Shown here: positions 1 through 11,800 of the stretch, in pieces
Layout of the letters: each line of letters begins with the position of its first letter
How positions within the stretch are numbered: position 1 is the first letter of the stretch
Source: Zonotrichia leucophrys gambelii
Lineage: Eukaryota > Chordata > Aves > Passeriformes > Passerellidae
Length of the DNA stretch: 64,000 nucleotides
Reading direction: 5' to 3'
Assembly (NCBI RefSeq): GCF_028769735.1
Contig: NC_088171.1
Coordinates: forward strand, 132,387,533-132,451,532
Position numbers and translations under genes: made by a program
Notes under the pieces: generated by a model
What the model was told of the DNA's origin: nothing
The model's input: the letters and a program-made list of their open reading frames with translations, nothing else
Databases searched by the model: none

Positions 1-895
1 TTATTTGAGTGATTTTGCAGCAGCATTTCTGGACAAGAGAAAGCCAGCTAATGCTTCCATGGCTGTGGTGGTCATGGTGGGCTGTGAAGGGGCAGATTCT
101 CCTCCCTGCAGTTGCTCTGGCCATTAGTGGCCTTTGCAAAGCAAGGGGCAAGTGTAGCCAGCATGTCTCAATGTCAGCATGGAGATGTAGTTTGTTCCTG
201 ATGAGGGGAACATTAACTGTGGCCAAGCCAAGGACAGCGTGTGCTGCAGTAGGTGGCACAGCCCATATGCTGAATGCTGGAGACAGGAATATAAGGAACA
301 CTTTTTGCTGCATCCATGAATTTCAATAACGAAATCACTCTCCCTTTGAAGTGAACCTTCTCAAAGGTGCTTGGACTATGGCTCCAGAAAGCTACCACTC
401 ATTTTCCAAGGGGTGCTGTACTGTGTGCCTCCAGCTCATGTGCTGGCCAAGTGCAGGCAGAGGCAGCGTTTGGTGAACCATCTTCAGCATCAACATCAGC
501 ATCAGCCTCCTTTTTTCCCAAGGAGGAAGCTGTGAGAAACTCTGTGGTGTAACAACCCTTGTATGACTTTTGGCACCCGGAGGTCGTTTGAGGCCTTCTC
601 ATACAGAGCTATAAATACTATTTCTGTAAACAGGATATTGTTATTAAACTTAGTCGGGCAGGTGGCAACATTATTAGAAAATGCAGTTGCTGAGGAGGCC
701 TCTAAACAGGCATATGGTTTCATTTAAATGGAACATTCCCAGTGTAATTTTCTCCTGTCAGCTCTCCTTTATTTTGCCTGCATTTGGGATGCAATCTCCT
801 CCTTGAGAAGAGGGGGACATTTTAGTTTCTCATTGGAGCTCCCCACAGCAGCAGAGCCATTGCTTCACAAACCCTTTTTTTCCTAATTCATCTAG
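1..895 (+). other. Upstream CDH17 intron (partial)
   Basis: This is non-coding sequence before the first visible exon, ending in a T-rich polypyrimidine tract and TAG. I found no further cadherin-like exon and no clear repeat. A CATCAG/CATCAGCAT run near 488-508 is the only local oddity. Confidence 0.6.
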
Positions 896-1140
896 GCTCT
901 TGATTTTGAAACAATGCCTGTGTACAACCTGGTGATCAATGCCACAAACCCCGAGCCGTTGGTGGAAGGCGTGAAGTACAACGCGAGCTCTCTCACCAAG
1001 TTAAAAGTTTCTGTGACAAATGTGGATGAGCCACCTGCTTTCCGGACGCCATTTTACGAAACAGAGGTGTCTGAAGACATTCCTGTCAATACCTTGGTCA
1101 TGACAGTGGAGGCCTATGATCCTGAAGGGGATTCTGTACG
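896..1140 (+). CDS. CDH17: CDH17 exon (first in window): end of one EC repeat and start of the next
   Basis: The acceptor is a pyrimidine-rich tract ending in TAG at 893-895 and the donor is GTAAAA at 1141. The exon is 245 bp; it begins on a whole codon (Ala-Leu-Asp-Phe-Glu) and ends two bases into an Arg codon. It carries the LDFE motif, two N-glycosylation sequons (NAT and NAS), and the repeat linker NVDEPPAF, a variant of the DxNDNxP calcium-binding linker that lacks the second Asp/Asn pair. It continues into the next repeat up to AYDPEGDSV. The exon upstream lies outside the window. Confidence 0.92.
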
Positions 1141-4100
1141 GTAAAAAAGAGCGACTGTGATTAATTAATTCAATTTAGGGTTTCAAAAATGGTTCAAAAG
1201 GACATGCAAGGAAAAGATGCCTAATACTTGGCATGTGGAAAAATGTTGTTTTTACAGAACTCCTATCTCCTAGTAGAAGGGGGATGTGTGGTGGGGTAGG
1301 GGCCAGCAACACTCCTGCAGCTGGGTAGTACTTTTCTGACCAGATTTGTCTCTGTACTGTGCCAAACATCAGCCTTGAAACAGGAAACCACAAGGGAAGC
1401 AGGCTAATTTATATGTCCAGGAAAAAGGTAGAGCTGGACTGAGAGTATCAAGGTTCCATGTCCACAATGCCTTTATCAAAAAAATAAGGCATATACTGTG
1501 TACCCCTGAACCAGTAGGAGAGTAGCTGCTTTTCACGTCACACAGGAAACAACCAAAATGCACAACCTCAACTTTTTCTCCACCAAAATACACATCCTCA
1601 AGTCTACAACTGAAAAAAAATTAATTTTCTTTCCTAGCTGTCAGAAATGATGCATCTCTTTCTGTTGTGGATGCAAAGCTCTGTGTAAGACAACTCCTGT
1701 GCTGTGTTGCACGGTGTAAATGTACCTTACACAGCAGAGTCAGATGGAGGAGTTATTTGTGACTTTTGCTGTACAATTCCCAGCTGGAACTCTGAACAGA
1801 TCAGCTCAAAATAAACAGTTCTTGAAATTTAACTGAAATTCAGCAAAACACCAAGTGGTTAATGGAGTTGCACAATGTGACTCTTAGGCCTCCTGTGGGT
1901 TCTTATTCCCAGAGATTTCTCATCTGGCTTTCTACTTGCCCCTAACTTTTGGGAACTTATCATGTTTGGCCTTCTGTCAAACTAGTTTGAAAGGGAGCCA
2001 CATAGTCCAGAAGCTCTGGGGGATGATGACAGAGACATATGACAGGAATTTAGCTATACATAAACCACATTTCTGCTAAAAATAGGCTAAAGAGCATAAA
2101 ATAAAAAGTATGAAAAGTAGAAGATGTACAAGCATGCTCTTTCTAGTGTAAAGGGTACTGAAAGAACAAAAACATTGAATGAGAAGGTCTGGTCACTTCT
2201 ATTCAAGCAAGTGCCTGTGCTTTAACTGGGTCATATGTTCATGGTTAAATTTGTGTAAGTAAATACCCAGGGACCTTGGTGATTTTTTAAACAATGATAT
2301 AAATGCAATTATGTGGTGATGCTTAAAGCGCACTCTGTTCCAAGGCTGCCCCAATGGTAGTAACAGGCTTCTCCAGACTGCCAGAAGATAATCACCATGG
2401 TTCTCCTTGGGGTCCTGGTCCCTCCTCAATCCACAGAAGGGTTCCTGGCTGCACTGGCCCCTCTGTTCCCCAGCCCTCGGCTTGTGGCCCCATCAAAACC
2501 AACGTGTGGAAGATGTGATGGGGTGAGATGGACATGGGGCTTGGACAAATCAAACTGCTGGACTGAAAGCTCAGTGCCATCCCAGGTTCCCCATTTAGAA
2601 AGAAAGTGGAATTGCAAGCACACAGGCTACAGCAGAGATGGCATTTCTATAGTTCTGCTCTCACTCTTATTCTGGATGATTTTGGCCTCTCTTTCTCTGT
2701 CTATGTCTCCTGGTTGGCTGTAGTATTGTAGTACTGTGACTCTTCCAAGAACCTTCTCTTTCAGAACAACTGTAATCAAGCTTCTTACATAAAGTCACCA
2801 AGAACGTATTTGCTTTGTTGGAATTTTTTCCCAACTTGGAACAGTATATATGATTTTTTTCCCTCCCTATTTCTTTCCAAAGGTACTCCTTGGAAGGTGA
2901 CGTGAGGAAATGGCTGACAATTGATTCAGCCACTGGGCAGGTATACACTGCTTCGCCTTTGGATCGAGAAACTGAAGAAATATACCGAATAAAGGTTGTT
3001 GTATCAGAACTAAGTAAGTGATGAAACAACTAAATATACACACAGAGGAATCCCTTGTGCTTACTCTTTTATGAGGAATTATCATACGTACCATGACTAA
3101 ACCCATGAAAAGTACTGGAACATGTAATCTCAGATATGCATCCTGTGATGTATCCTTAGAAGTATATATTTCTTAAGAATTTAAATTTCCTGAAGAACTC
3201 TTGATGCTGTTGATAACAAGGATTAAAATAGCTTTCATGAAGTTGGGTATGGTCTTATATTTGCTTGAACCACATGACATATAGAGAAGATTCAAATTTT
3301 TTCACTGTTTTCAGTATCAATATTTTCTGCTGCTTTATTCTCTAGAGCTTTGAAGATTTTAATCTTTCTCCTAGGTATGATTAGGCTTCCTGAAAACATA
3401 CCCAGAGAGTAGTTTGTAACCTTCTACAGAATTTCATTTTATTACAGTTAAAATGAATACTCTGTCAGATCTGAAATATATTAGGACCTCTAGTTCCAGC
3501 CATTAAATCTTTCAATTTTGGCTTGCATTTTCTGTCTATAGAAGAGGGGCGGGAAACTCAAGGCATTTCATGCTTAAGAGCGCTCCAAAGAGCACTGGTC
3601 ACTTTGGATGTGACTGCTTGCTAGACATGATGGAAATGACAGATTACTAGATAAGATCTGCCTCCTTTCCCTTGCTAGCGTTCTGTAGCTTGCAAGAACT
3701 GGTGGTAAATAAACAATGCTTGTTAAAAACTAGTGGCAGCTGCCACAAATCCCTCAGGACCTCCTGAGACCTTGTTTCTGCCACCTTTAGACAGAACACC
3801 ACCTTTCAGTGCCTATCTGATGATGTACCTCTGTGATAGCTGCAAATGCAACAGCCCAGAGTGTAAATCCAAGATGTGCATGTAACTTTGCATTCTGTTA
3901 AACTCGACAGATAATGCAGCTCAGAAATCCGAAGCATTGTTGACTCTGCACTTACGTGATGTGAATGACAACTACCCACAAATAGCTACGGATTATCCTG
4001 CTTTCTTCTGCTACCCAGTCAGCGGAGGAGAGAGAACTCTCATTCAAGCTACTGATGCTGATGAACAGTTCTTTTATTCAAAATTTACTTTTTCCCTTGC

Positions 4101-6918
4101 GGATGACATGAATGCAAGAAGTAATTGGGAAATCTCAAAATTCAATGGTAAGCTAATTCAGCTGTTCTTACAATGATATGGGACTCACTTGGTACTCTGG
4201 TGAATATGAAGAATTACACAATTCCTTTTCACTGTTATTATTGCATAACCAACGTCCCACATAGAAAAAAAAATGGGTTGTTGAGAACACCAAAGTCATT
4301 AATTATTTTTTGCAAGAGGTAAAATCCAGGATGTTGCAAGCTATAATTTCATTAGTATTTTTGAGAGAAGAGGAATGTAAATATGAAATATATGTGTGTT
4401 TTATGAACACAATTCACTACTGAAAAAGAAATAGAACAGTTTGCAAACTGTACATTTCTGACATTTCATGCAAAAGGAAGTCCTGCCTCACAAAGTGAAA
4501 GGAGCTTTTTGAAGGGGACAGTAAGCACATGAATAAGGAGCTTGGCTGATAGAGCCCATCTGAATTAATAAAACATGTTTGATGAATGGTCCCACTAGAG
4601 AAAGCTGGGTTGCCACAAATTTAAAGTTATGAAAGAATAAATAATAATTTAAAATTCTGGACTTGGAGTAAACAGTCAGCTCTTGCAGTGAAGGGAGTTC
4701 ATGTGTAGTTTTCCAAAGGTTTTTTGCTGGGATCTGCATAACTCAATACATATGGTTGTGCAATGAGGAGGCAAAGTTTATTCATGATACAAAGTTATTT
4801 GAGTAGGAGCCAAGCGTGAAGAATTTCAGAACATTTTTCCAAGACTGAGTTGGTTGAACAATAAAATTCACAGGTGCTAGTGAACCCTGGACTCCCAAAT
4901 TCACTTTCGAAATCATGGGTGCTGAGCTGGCCATTATGAATCAGGAAGGAGAACTGCAAGTAGTTCCATGGAAATGTGAGATCAGCAGTATTCAAATAAA
5001 CAGGTCAAATATTGAGGATTACCAGGAAACAACCGGAGAAGAAACCTGAGGACATCATTATGCCCCTGTATAAATCCATAATTTCTTCAAGCTTTGAACT
5101 CCGGTACCTCTATCTCTATCATAAAAATGCAGTATAACTGGAAACAGGTTTAGATAGGCTGACAAGGATAATCAGAGTTATAGAATGGCCTGATATAAGG
5201 AAGCGTATAGGAGCAGCAAAGTAAGCTACTACTTTTAATCAAGGAAGACAGTAGGGAAAGTATGCAATAGAGAGATATAAAATTATGAATGCTCTGGTCA
5301 GGGTGGCCAAGGTTCATCCTTTGCTCTCTCTTCCAGTGCACAAACCTGGGACCCTCAAGTGAAGCTTGTGGAGTTATTTACAGTGCAGATAGAATGAGGA
5401 GGTAGCTGACTTGGGAACTTGCTATTGCAGGTCTTGTGTGTGCAAAAATTTTCTACAAGTTCAAAGCAAGAAATTACATCTTGCTCAAGAAGTCCTTGAG
5501 CTGAAAATGTTGAAATGGTGAGAGGGAGGAGGAAGTAAAATACATGCTTTCTTTTTCATCATAATCACCATTTATTCTGAAAACAAGATACTTACATCAA
5601 CAGACTTTTGATCTGATCCCAATGGCTGGTTTCAGCTTTTCCAGTTTTTAAAGAATCTTAGATGTGACAGTGTAAGTTCACTAGAAGGATGGTCTGTCCT
5701 ACATTTCCTTGGGAACAATTTAAGCTGGTTGTGGTCTCTGTGTGCATAGGGGACTATTCCAGGTTCACATGGGATGCTATCAGTGTAGCCCTACCCAAGA
5801 TCACATTTGGCCTGATGTAGAAATTAGGAAGGAAATTTTATAGTCATATTATGATGACGGCCAGACTAGGCTTGCAGGTATTCCCTTTTTTACTTAATGC
5901 CTGCAAACCAATGAGATCCTGGAAGACATTGAGGAAAACAGGAATTACTATCATGTGCAAAGCAGCCTTAAAAAAAAAAAAGTCCACTTGCAGCTGGTAT
6001 GAAAGCTGAACTAACTTTCTTTCTTTCTGGTGCTGACCTGAATGTCCCATTTCTTACTTACAGCTACTCACGCTTACCTGTCCCTGAAACATGCTAACTT
6101 TGAAGAGAAGGTGTATGATGTTCCAATAATACTTAATGACAATGGAAAACCGCCTTTGGAAAACAAAGTGAATCTTAAAGGTATTCTATGCACACAACTA
6201 TTACCTTCAAGACAGCAGTTACATTTATAAATAACCAAATGTGACCACTAAACTTCTCATTAACCTCATGGCATTTCCTTTTGCAGTAAGCATCTGTAAG
6301 TGTTCCAGTGAAAATTCATGTTTTATTGAAATAGACCGTCAGCACTCCTGGCCAACCGCTGGGCAGGCAATTGGGATTCTGCTTGCAGTCCTGATCATCA
6401 TTGGTAAGTCACTTCTTCCTGGCTGATTTGAAGCCAGACCTCTGAGATATGATGGCGCTGCTGCATTTCTGACATGAAGTCACTTGTTGGGTGAAGACTT
6501 GTCAAGCATGTTGCAGAATGAGTGAAAGAGGGAAGATCCCATGATTGTGTATCGTGATGGCTGCAAACTTCTAAGGTTTTGGTCGTAAGAAAAATATCCA
6601 GTGGCGCAACAACCAGTTGGGACAGAAGAAACTGCTGAACCTCTAGTATAGTGTCATTTCATTGCTACTTACTGCCCTTTGCCTGTCAGGGAGAGGATTT
6701 GAGTTTTGTCTTGGGCATCCAGATTGTAGTAAAAATAGTGAAGCTTCCTACTTACGGTATCTGTACCTGTAGCTTATAGTCATAATTTTATTCTCCTATT
6801 TCAGCTTTGCAGGTTTCCATCTTTCATCTTCATTCTAACAGTGATAAAGAGGAAATAAATTTATATACAGTATAACAAACTCATAATGATTTTAAAAGAT
6901 CAAATGATACATTATATC

Positions 6919-6958
<40 letters not shown>

Positions 6959-7374
6959 GGACTGCATCTCAAGACAAACATACAAATCCCTGCACGGGGG
7001 GGGGGCTAAAACAGACACTTTGCCATCTGGTCAGACCCTAGATGAAAAGTTTTCCTTTGAGGGAAGGCCTCTGAGCCCCAAGGCATCTGATCCTGCCTAG
7101 CACTGACTGGGTTGATGCTCTTGGTGTCATGCTGCATGATCCTTCCTCAAAGCTGCTTCTGTTCAAGAGCACTGTGGATATTACAGGGCAGTGTCATGGC
7201 CCTTGCTGGAACATCTTTTCAGAAAGTTTTCTCTCCCCTTTACAGACAAACACTCTCTCTTTTTCAGGTGCCATTTTAGCAGGTGTGTTTTTCCACATGA
7301 GATACAAAGAGAAAAAAGAAAAGAGCCATCCCAAGGACGCAAAAGATAACGCTGAACTCAACAGACTGACTTAA
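896..7374 (+). CDS. CDH17: Cadherin-17 (LI-cadherin), C-terminal part, six exons, 5' end outside window
   Basis: This is a calcium-dependent adhesion protein of the 7D-cadherin group, acting at the lateral membrane of epithelial cells. The joined coding exons total 954 bp, giving 317 residues plus stop; the family protein is about 830 residues, so roughly the last 40% is here. Order along the fragment: end of one cadherin repeat with LDFE (residues 2-5) and linker NVDEPPAF; a full repeat with DPEG and LDRE; linker DVNDN; the membrane-proximal repeat with DAD; a Cys-rich stub CKCSSENSC (about 247-255); a membrane span at about 268-291; and a basic tail of about 24 residues with no catenin-binding region. 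The short tail rules out classical cadherins. The motifs NATNPEPLV and PPLE and the tail agree with remembered CDH17. CDH16 is the main alternative but fits less well. Exon 1/2 joins in phase 2 and all later junctions in phase 1; every junction keeps frame. Confidence 0.93.
1141..2882 (+). other. CDH17 intron
   Basis: An intron of 1,742 bp with a GT donor and an AG acceptor preceded by a T/C tract. No coding exon or recognisable mobile element was seen in it. Confidence 0.75.
2883..3013 (+). CDS. CDH17: CDH17 exon: middle of penultimate EC repeat
   Basis: The acceptor is CCAAAG ending at 2882 and the donor is GTAAGT at 3014. This 131-bp exon completes the split Arg codon, then reads YSLEGD, the W-x-TID-x-xTGQV core typical of a cadherin repeat, and the LDRE calcium motif. 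It ends one base into an Asn codon. Confidence 0.92.
3014..3910 (+). other. CDH17 intron
   Basis: An intron of 897 bp with a consensus GTAAGT donor. AT-rich, with no recognisable repeat. Confidence 0.75.
3911..4147 (+). CDS. CDH17: CDH17 exon: EC linker DVNDN and start of membrane-proximal repeat
   Basis: The acceptor is GACAG ending at 3910 and the donor is GTAAGC at 4148. The exon is 237 bp. It encodes the canonical DVNDNYPQ linker, the FFCYP segment, the calcium-binding DAD motif and the NWEISKFN segment that opens the last part of the membrane-proximal repeat. It ends one base into an Ala codon; the Asn-Ala-Thr across the junction is an N-glycosylation sequon. Confidence 0.92.
4148..6063 (+). 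other. CDH17 intron with an old CR1 fragment inside
   Basis: An intron of 1,916 bp. The middle part (about 4750-5480) is an old LINE fragment, listed separately. The remainder shows nothing recognisable except an A-run near 5970. Confidence 0.7.
4750..5480 (+). mobile_element. Ancient CR1-type LINE fragment, 3' part of ORF2 and beyond
   Basis: In + orientation the sequence follows the CR1/L3-like order. First comes a reverse-transcriptase thumb region (a GCAAAGTTTATTCATGATAC stretch). Then follow the ATTATGCCCCTGTATAAATCC block, GACAAGGATAATCAGAG, ATGGCCTGATATAAGGAAG, and a CTCTCTCTTCCAGTGCACAA block. All frames are broken and divergence looks high, so it is an old insertion. Borders are approximate. 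The subfamily was assigned from memory of CR1 consensus order and needs a repeat library search. Confidence 0.6.
6064..6180 (+). CDS. CDH17: CDH17 exon: end of membrane-proximal EC repeat
   Basis: The acceptor is TTACAG ending at 6063 and the donor is GTATTC at 6181. This 117-bp exon encodes the FEEKVYDVPI strand (an FEE variant of the usual LDRE/LDYE position), then the NDNGKPPLE turn. The phase is 1 on both sides. Confidence 0.92.
6287..6403 (+). CDS. CDH17: CDH17 exon: Cys-rich stub and most of the transmembrane segment
   Basis: The acceptor is TTTTGCAG ending at 6286 and the donor is GTAAGT at 6404. This 117-bp exon contains three closely spaced cysteines (CKC..ENSC), an acidic/polar stretch, then PTAGQAIGILLAVLIII, the first part of the membrane span. 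The intron before it is only 106 bp. Confidence 0.92.
6921..6955. repeat. (TA)n microsatellite
   Basis: Uninterrupted alternating T and A for 35 bases inside the last CDH17 intron. It is likely length-polymorphic. Confidence 0.95.
6996..7005. repeat. Poly-G run of ten
   Basis: Ten consecutive G residues follow TGCAC, about 40 bases after the TA microsatellite. This could be a sequencing trouble spot. Confidence 0.85.
7268..7374 (+). CDS. CDH17: CDH17 terminal coding exon: end of TM helix and short tail
   Basis: The acceptor is CTTTTTCAG ending at 7267. The coding part is 107 bp and stops at TAA 7372-7374. It completes the membrane span (GAILAGVFF) and encodes a Lys/Glu-rich tail ending DNAELNRLT. 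The tail has no beta-catenin or p120 binding motif, as expected for LI-cadherin, which adheres independently of catenins. Confidence 0.92.
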
Positions 7375-8080
7375 TGACTGTTTCATCAAGAGACAAAACC
7401 GCCCTTTGGGTTGTCAATGAGTGAACTGTGAAGCTTCCAAAGCCCAGAGATGTGCTATCACAAAAACAAAAAAAAACATGCAAAAGTAGACTCCCAGGGG
7501 TTTGGCCTCACTTTTGTACATAATAGTCTTTAGTCACAAAACATAAAACGTATGTAATCTTTAGCCATTAATGAGCTTATCAGCTTTGACTAAAATGTCA
7601 ATTTTGACAGCACCAAATGCTGAGCTCCTTCAGGGATCTATACATTGGACCAGTCTCCTTCATCTGACTGCTGATGTAAATATGGACTTTACAGAGGACT
7701 ACATTTTGTTGACCTGCACATATTTGTCTCTTTCCAATTCTGTAAGTCACTGAACAGCAGACTGGGGAATAGTCCTGTGCTACATTTGAAGATACTCCAT
7801 GAAGTTGTAGGAATCACTCTGACTCTCAGCAAAGGAGATCCCAAACTTATTGCAATCTGTAATCTGCCCTGGGCCTTGCCTGCTTACATTTGTACCATCA
7901 ATGTGATATTTCAATTTTTCTTTTTTGATATCCCATAAAGTAAAACAAGTTTGTGAAGTACCATGGCCTTTCATTACAGTTTCCAAGTTAAAAAAAACTC
8001 CTATGCCGAGTCATGTAGGTAATATACTGCTTCATCATACTGCTGCAAATATTGCTCTTGCCCCTTACACATAAGATAAG

Positions 8081-8086
8081 AATAAA
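8081..8086 (+). promoter_or_regulatory. Poly(A) signal, proximal candidate
   Basis: AATAAA about 710 bases after the stop codon, followed by T-rich sequence. It could end a short CDH17 transcript. Confidence 0.5.
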
Positions 8087-8125
8087 AAGTTTCTTTAAAG
8101 ATTTTAGTCCCTGCTTATTTTATAA

Positions 8126-8135
8126 AATAAATAAA
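8126..8135 (+). promoter_or_regulatory. Overlapping poly(A) hexamers
   Basis: Two overlapping AATAAA copies (8126-8131 and 8130-8135), followed by a G/A-rich stretch and GAGTGCATGAG. Possible alternative cleavage region. Confidence 0.45.
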
Positions 8136-8384
8136 AAATGAGAGAGTGCATGAGAGAAAACCATTGCTGCTTGGTTCTCTATTGTATTTAACCCTTACTT
8201 TCACCTAATACAGATTAAAAATGGCTCTGATGCAATGACTGCTGGAGCCACATCTATCCTAGTTACAGTAAAATGTATTTGAACCCAGAGTTACACCCAG
8301 AGAAAAAAGCCTTTCTCCTGACAGCATGCCTATAGAAGGGCATTTTTGGTGACAGTTTGAGGAAGGCTTTTCTTTTAAGCTATA

Positions 8385-8390
8385 AATAAA
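8385..8390 (+). promoter_or_regulatory. Poly(A) signal candidate
   Basis: AATAAA within TATAAATAAAAGC. No strong downstream GT element is seen nearby, so usage is uncertain. Confidence 0.3.
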
Positions 8391-8796
8391 AGCTGACAAA
8401 TATTGTGTTAAACCGAAAAGACAATATACTTTTGAAAATATTCAAGAAAAGGTCATATGGAAAAGAGCATATTTGTTTACCCAGGGTTTTTTAATGGCTT
8501 TTGCATGCAGCACAGAACTAGAAAGAAAAGAGCACTTTTTTGGTAGGGTTGCACTTATAATAGGTTTTCCTAGAATGTTGCCAGCAAAAACTTTGCTTTT
8601 GGGCTTCAGCAACACAACCCAATTGTTGTACCTCTTGCCCCAGCTTCCCCAGCTGTTGGAGCTCTGTTATTTGCTGGGGGGCTCACTGCTGGAATGTATT
8701 TATTTTATGATGGGAATGTAATCCATTATATTTGGAAAGTATGACATTCAGTTACGTCAGTGTGTCCAGGGATTAAGATTAGTATATTGTTTTATA

Positions 8797-8802
8797 AATA
8801 AA
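8797..8802 (+). promoter_or_regulatory. Poly(A) signal, distal candidate
   Basis: AATAAA followed by CAG residues suitable for cleavage and then a GT-rich downstream element near 8823-8838. This is the best sequence match to a complete poly(A) site in the 3' region of CDH17. Confidence 0.5.
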
Positions 8803-8824
8803 GGAGCCAAAGATCAGCAGTCGT

Positions 8825-11800
8825 TGTACTTGTGTATACCAACACGGCTTTATCTGAAGATGGGGAAAATGTGCAGAAGTTCCCCTTTGCTCTGTCTCCC
8901 TGACCTCTCTTTGTGTTTGCTAAGTTTACTCAAGTGCATCTCCTATTTTGAACAATTTCTTTTCTGGAGAAGGGTCAAAAATTTTCTTTTCCTCATTTAC
9001 CTACATTCAGAACTGGTTTGAGAGCAGGACCTTGTCCCTGTCCCCAGCCTAACATTTCCTCTGTTTCTTGTGTCTCATGGGGTAATTCACTGCACCCTCT
9101 CCCACCTGCCCACAGACTGGTTGAAAGCAGAGCTCCTCAGACCAGCAAAAATGTTCCCCCTCCTCAGGAACACATTTTCAGTCTTGAAGACTTTCAGTCT
9201 CGGTGCACTGGGAATCAGCCCTCCTGCAGGTACTTACTAAATGCTGTTTGCATGAGGTAGGAGAGTCTGAAGGAAACCCCTTTGGGGCGCTCCTTCTCTG
9301 GCATCTCCCTGGGGTGACATTCCCAGGGCTGAGCACACTTGCAGTTGCAATGGCCCCTTGACAGCCCACACCTCTGCCTGCTCCAGGGCACAGGCAGAGC
9401 CTGCCTCACCCACCTCTGCCCCCTTCCCCAGCCCACCTGCAAAAGCCTCTGTGCTCAAGGGATTTGGGATGTTCATGCTTGGAGGGGCATACCCAAGCAG
9501 TTCAGCTGCTGGCTGACCTGTGCCTGGGCAACCATTGCTTCTTAGTGCTGCTCAAACTGTTCAAACTTAAACAAAATTAAAAAAAACCAAAATCAAAAAA
9601 ACCCCGTCATTTCCAATCCTGACACAAATATTCTCATTTTTTTCACCTTTCTTCTGCCTGCCTGCCAGAACTTCTCCTCCAGGGTTTATTTAACCCAGTC
9701 CTGCTCTGGCTCCTTCACTGGTTCAGTCTTTTTTGGGAGTCAGACAAAAGTTCTCACCCAGCCTTAACTCTCCCCCTGCGGCAGACTGCTGCCCCCGGCC
9801 TCCGCTCCAGAGGACAAACTCAGTTTTCTTTGGGTCTCTGGAGAGGAAGAGAAGCAATACTTATTATTATTTCTTCCCACCATGCTTCCCACCAGCTCCA
9901 GCTGGTTCCCAGGTCCCTGCAGGGGTGGCAGACATTAGGACATTTCACCCTTGTATTTGCTCCAAGTTCAAGGATGAGCATTACTTTTGAGCTCCTCAAA
10001 ATCTGGACAATGTCTGTGAGTCACTGCATCCTCCAAAGTTGTTTCATTGACACTTACTGGACAGCATAAACTGCACTTTACATATAAAAGTGCAAAGCTA
10101 TGGACAGCATTGAAACAAGAATTTTCTTGTTTAAAAAGATTTAAACAAATATATAGTTCTCGGAAGTTGGCCACATTATTACTTTTTAAACACCTTGGAA
10201 ATATTGCCTTCTACTAATTCTATTTCTTTTTTTCTGCTTGAATAATATATATTGTATACTGGCATGACTTTCACACCTGCAGGAATAACTAGGAAGTAAT
10301 TAGGAAAAGCTGAAGCAGTGCTTTAAATATATGATTCCTACAAGAAAACGGTAGACATGTGAAAGCTCTCCTGATTTATATCCACAAATTCTTAGAATAG
10401 CTTTATACATTGACAGGAGGACAAATTTTAAAAACAACGTTGATGACTTTGGACTCCAGTTTTGCCAAGAATAATATCACACAAGAAGTCCAGTGATGAA
10501 ATCTGCTGAGAATATGTCCTCTGGCACTGCTCCTTTCCATGGCTCCTCCTCCAAGCCTGCAGCATCTCATTAAAACGTTTACAGATGGCAAAAGATGTTT
10601 CAGTGCTTTCTAATTCTTTTTTACAAGATTAGAGACTTATCAGGCTTTTGATTATCTCCAGGATTAATGGCATACATTAATTAAACTGTCATTATGCCTC
10701 TTTTTCCACCCTTTGTAAATATAAACTTGAAAAGTAAGAACAAGATTTTTATCTGTGTTTATAGAACAAATGCCACAGGACAGCAGCTTTGGGGGGTGGG
10801 GAACGTGTGCTGATCCCACGTTGTGAAGGAGAGTCCATCAGCCCTCACAGTAAGAGGCTGTAGCAGCTCACGTAGCTACTGCAGTGCCTGGTAACGGGGA
10901 CCAAGGTGGGGCAGCCCCTGGGGATGGGTGGGCACGGCTGGGGTGGCTGTGCCGTGCAGCTGGCTGGAGCCACCAGCATGTCCCCTCCCGTGTCTGGGGA
11001 ACAAACTCTCCCCATACCTGGGGAATGCAGAGACAAATGTGTTTTCACCCAAAAAATGGCTCTGCAGTGACCTGTGCTGCTGGGGCAGGCAAGCACCATG
11101 TGCAGGAGCAGAGAGGGAATTGAGGTGGGATTAGGAAACTGGCTGATAAAGAGCAACTGCTTTTGGCTGAAAGCAGATGAGTACTCTTCCAATCCCTCTG
11201 GGCAGCAGCTAATCCTAAATGCACCTCTCTAAGAGTTTGAGAAGACTTTCTTTCAAAATAAATAAACACATTTATTCATAGTATTATTTTCCACAGATTT
11301 GCCAGAACTGGGAGCTGAAATTAGCTAACTTCTTATACAAACTAGGGCAAGGAGCAAATGTAATCCACAGTCACCACTGCTTCTAGACACCAGAGATCTT
11401 GCACTAAGTCTTTAAATGGCATTCCAATGCCATTCACCCAGTCAGAGAAGTTCTCCTTCCCTCTTGATTGGCTTTAGGTCTTGAGCAGAGGACTCAGAAA
11501 TCTGCTGCTTCAATTGCCAGACAAAGTCCCAGAGCTACAAGTCTGTGCCACAGCAAGAGACCATCCTTTCAGCTGAAAATACTCTGATTCTGTGATCCTC
11601 TATGGACAGAAAAATGAAGCACCACAGGCTGTGACCAAAGGGTTGCAATGATGTACATGAGCATCCATTAGTGCAGTAAAATACCACAGAAACATTCAGT
11701 AAGATGGACAGCATGATCATGCTAAGGACCCTAAGCTATGAAAAGTACTTCCAGTTTTTTGATTGCATATTCCAAAAGAAAAACAGAAGATTAGAGGCAA

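Larger units (their letters stand above)
6404..7267 (+). other. Last CDH17 intron
   Basis: An intron of 864 bp. It contains the TA microsatellite and a ten-base G run, listed separately. A GTAAGT donor and a TTTTTCAG acceptor frame it. Confidence 0.75.
7375..8820 (+). other. CDH17: CDH17 3' untranslated region (extent inferred)
   Basis: AT-rich sequence directly after the stop codon, with several AATAAA hexamers and no other gene signal. The distal limit was chosen because the AATAAA at 8797 is followed after about 25 bases by a GT-rich element (TTGTACTTGTGT). A shorter transcript ending near 8100 is equally possible. Confidence 0.6.

Noticed and set aside
9040..9540. Cluster of overlapping open frames on both strands
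   Set aside because: The frames coincide on opposite strands in C-rich sequence; no start context, splice sites or recognisable product.
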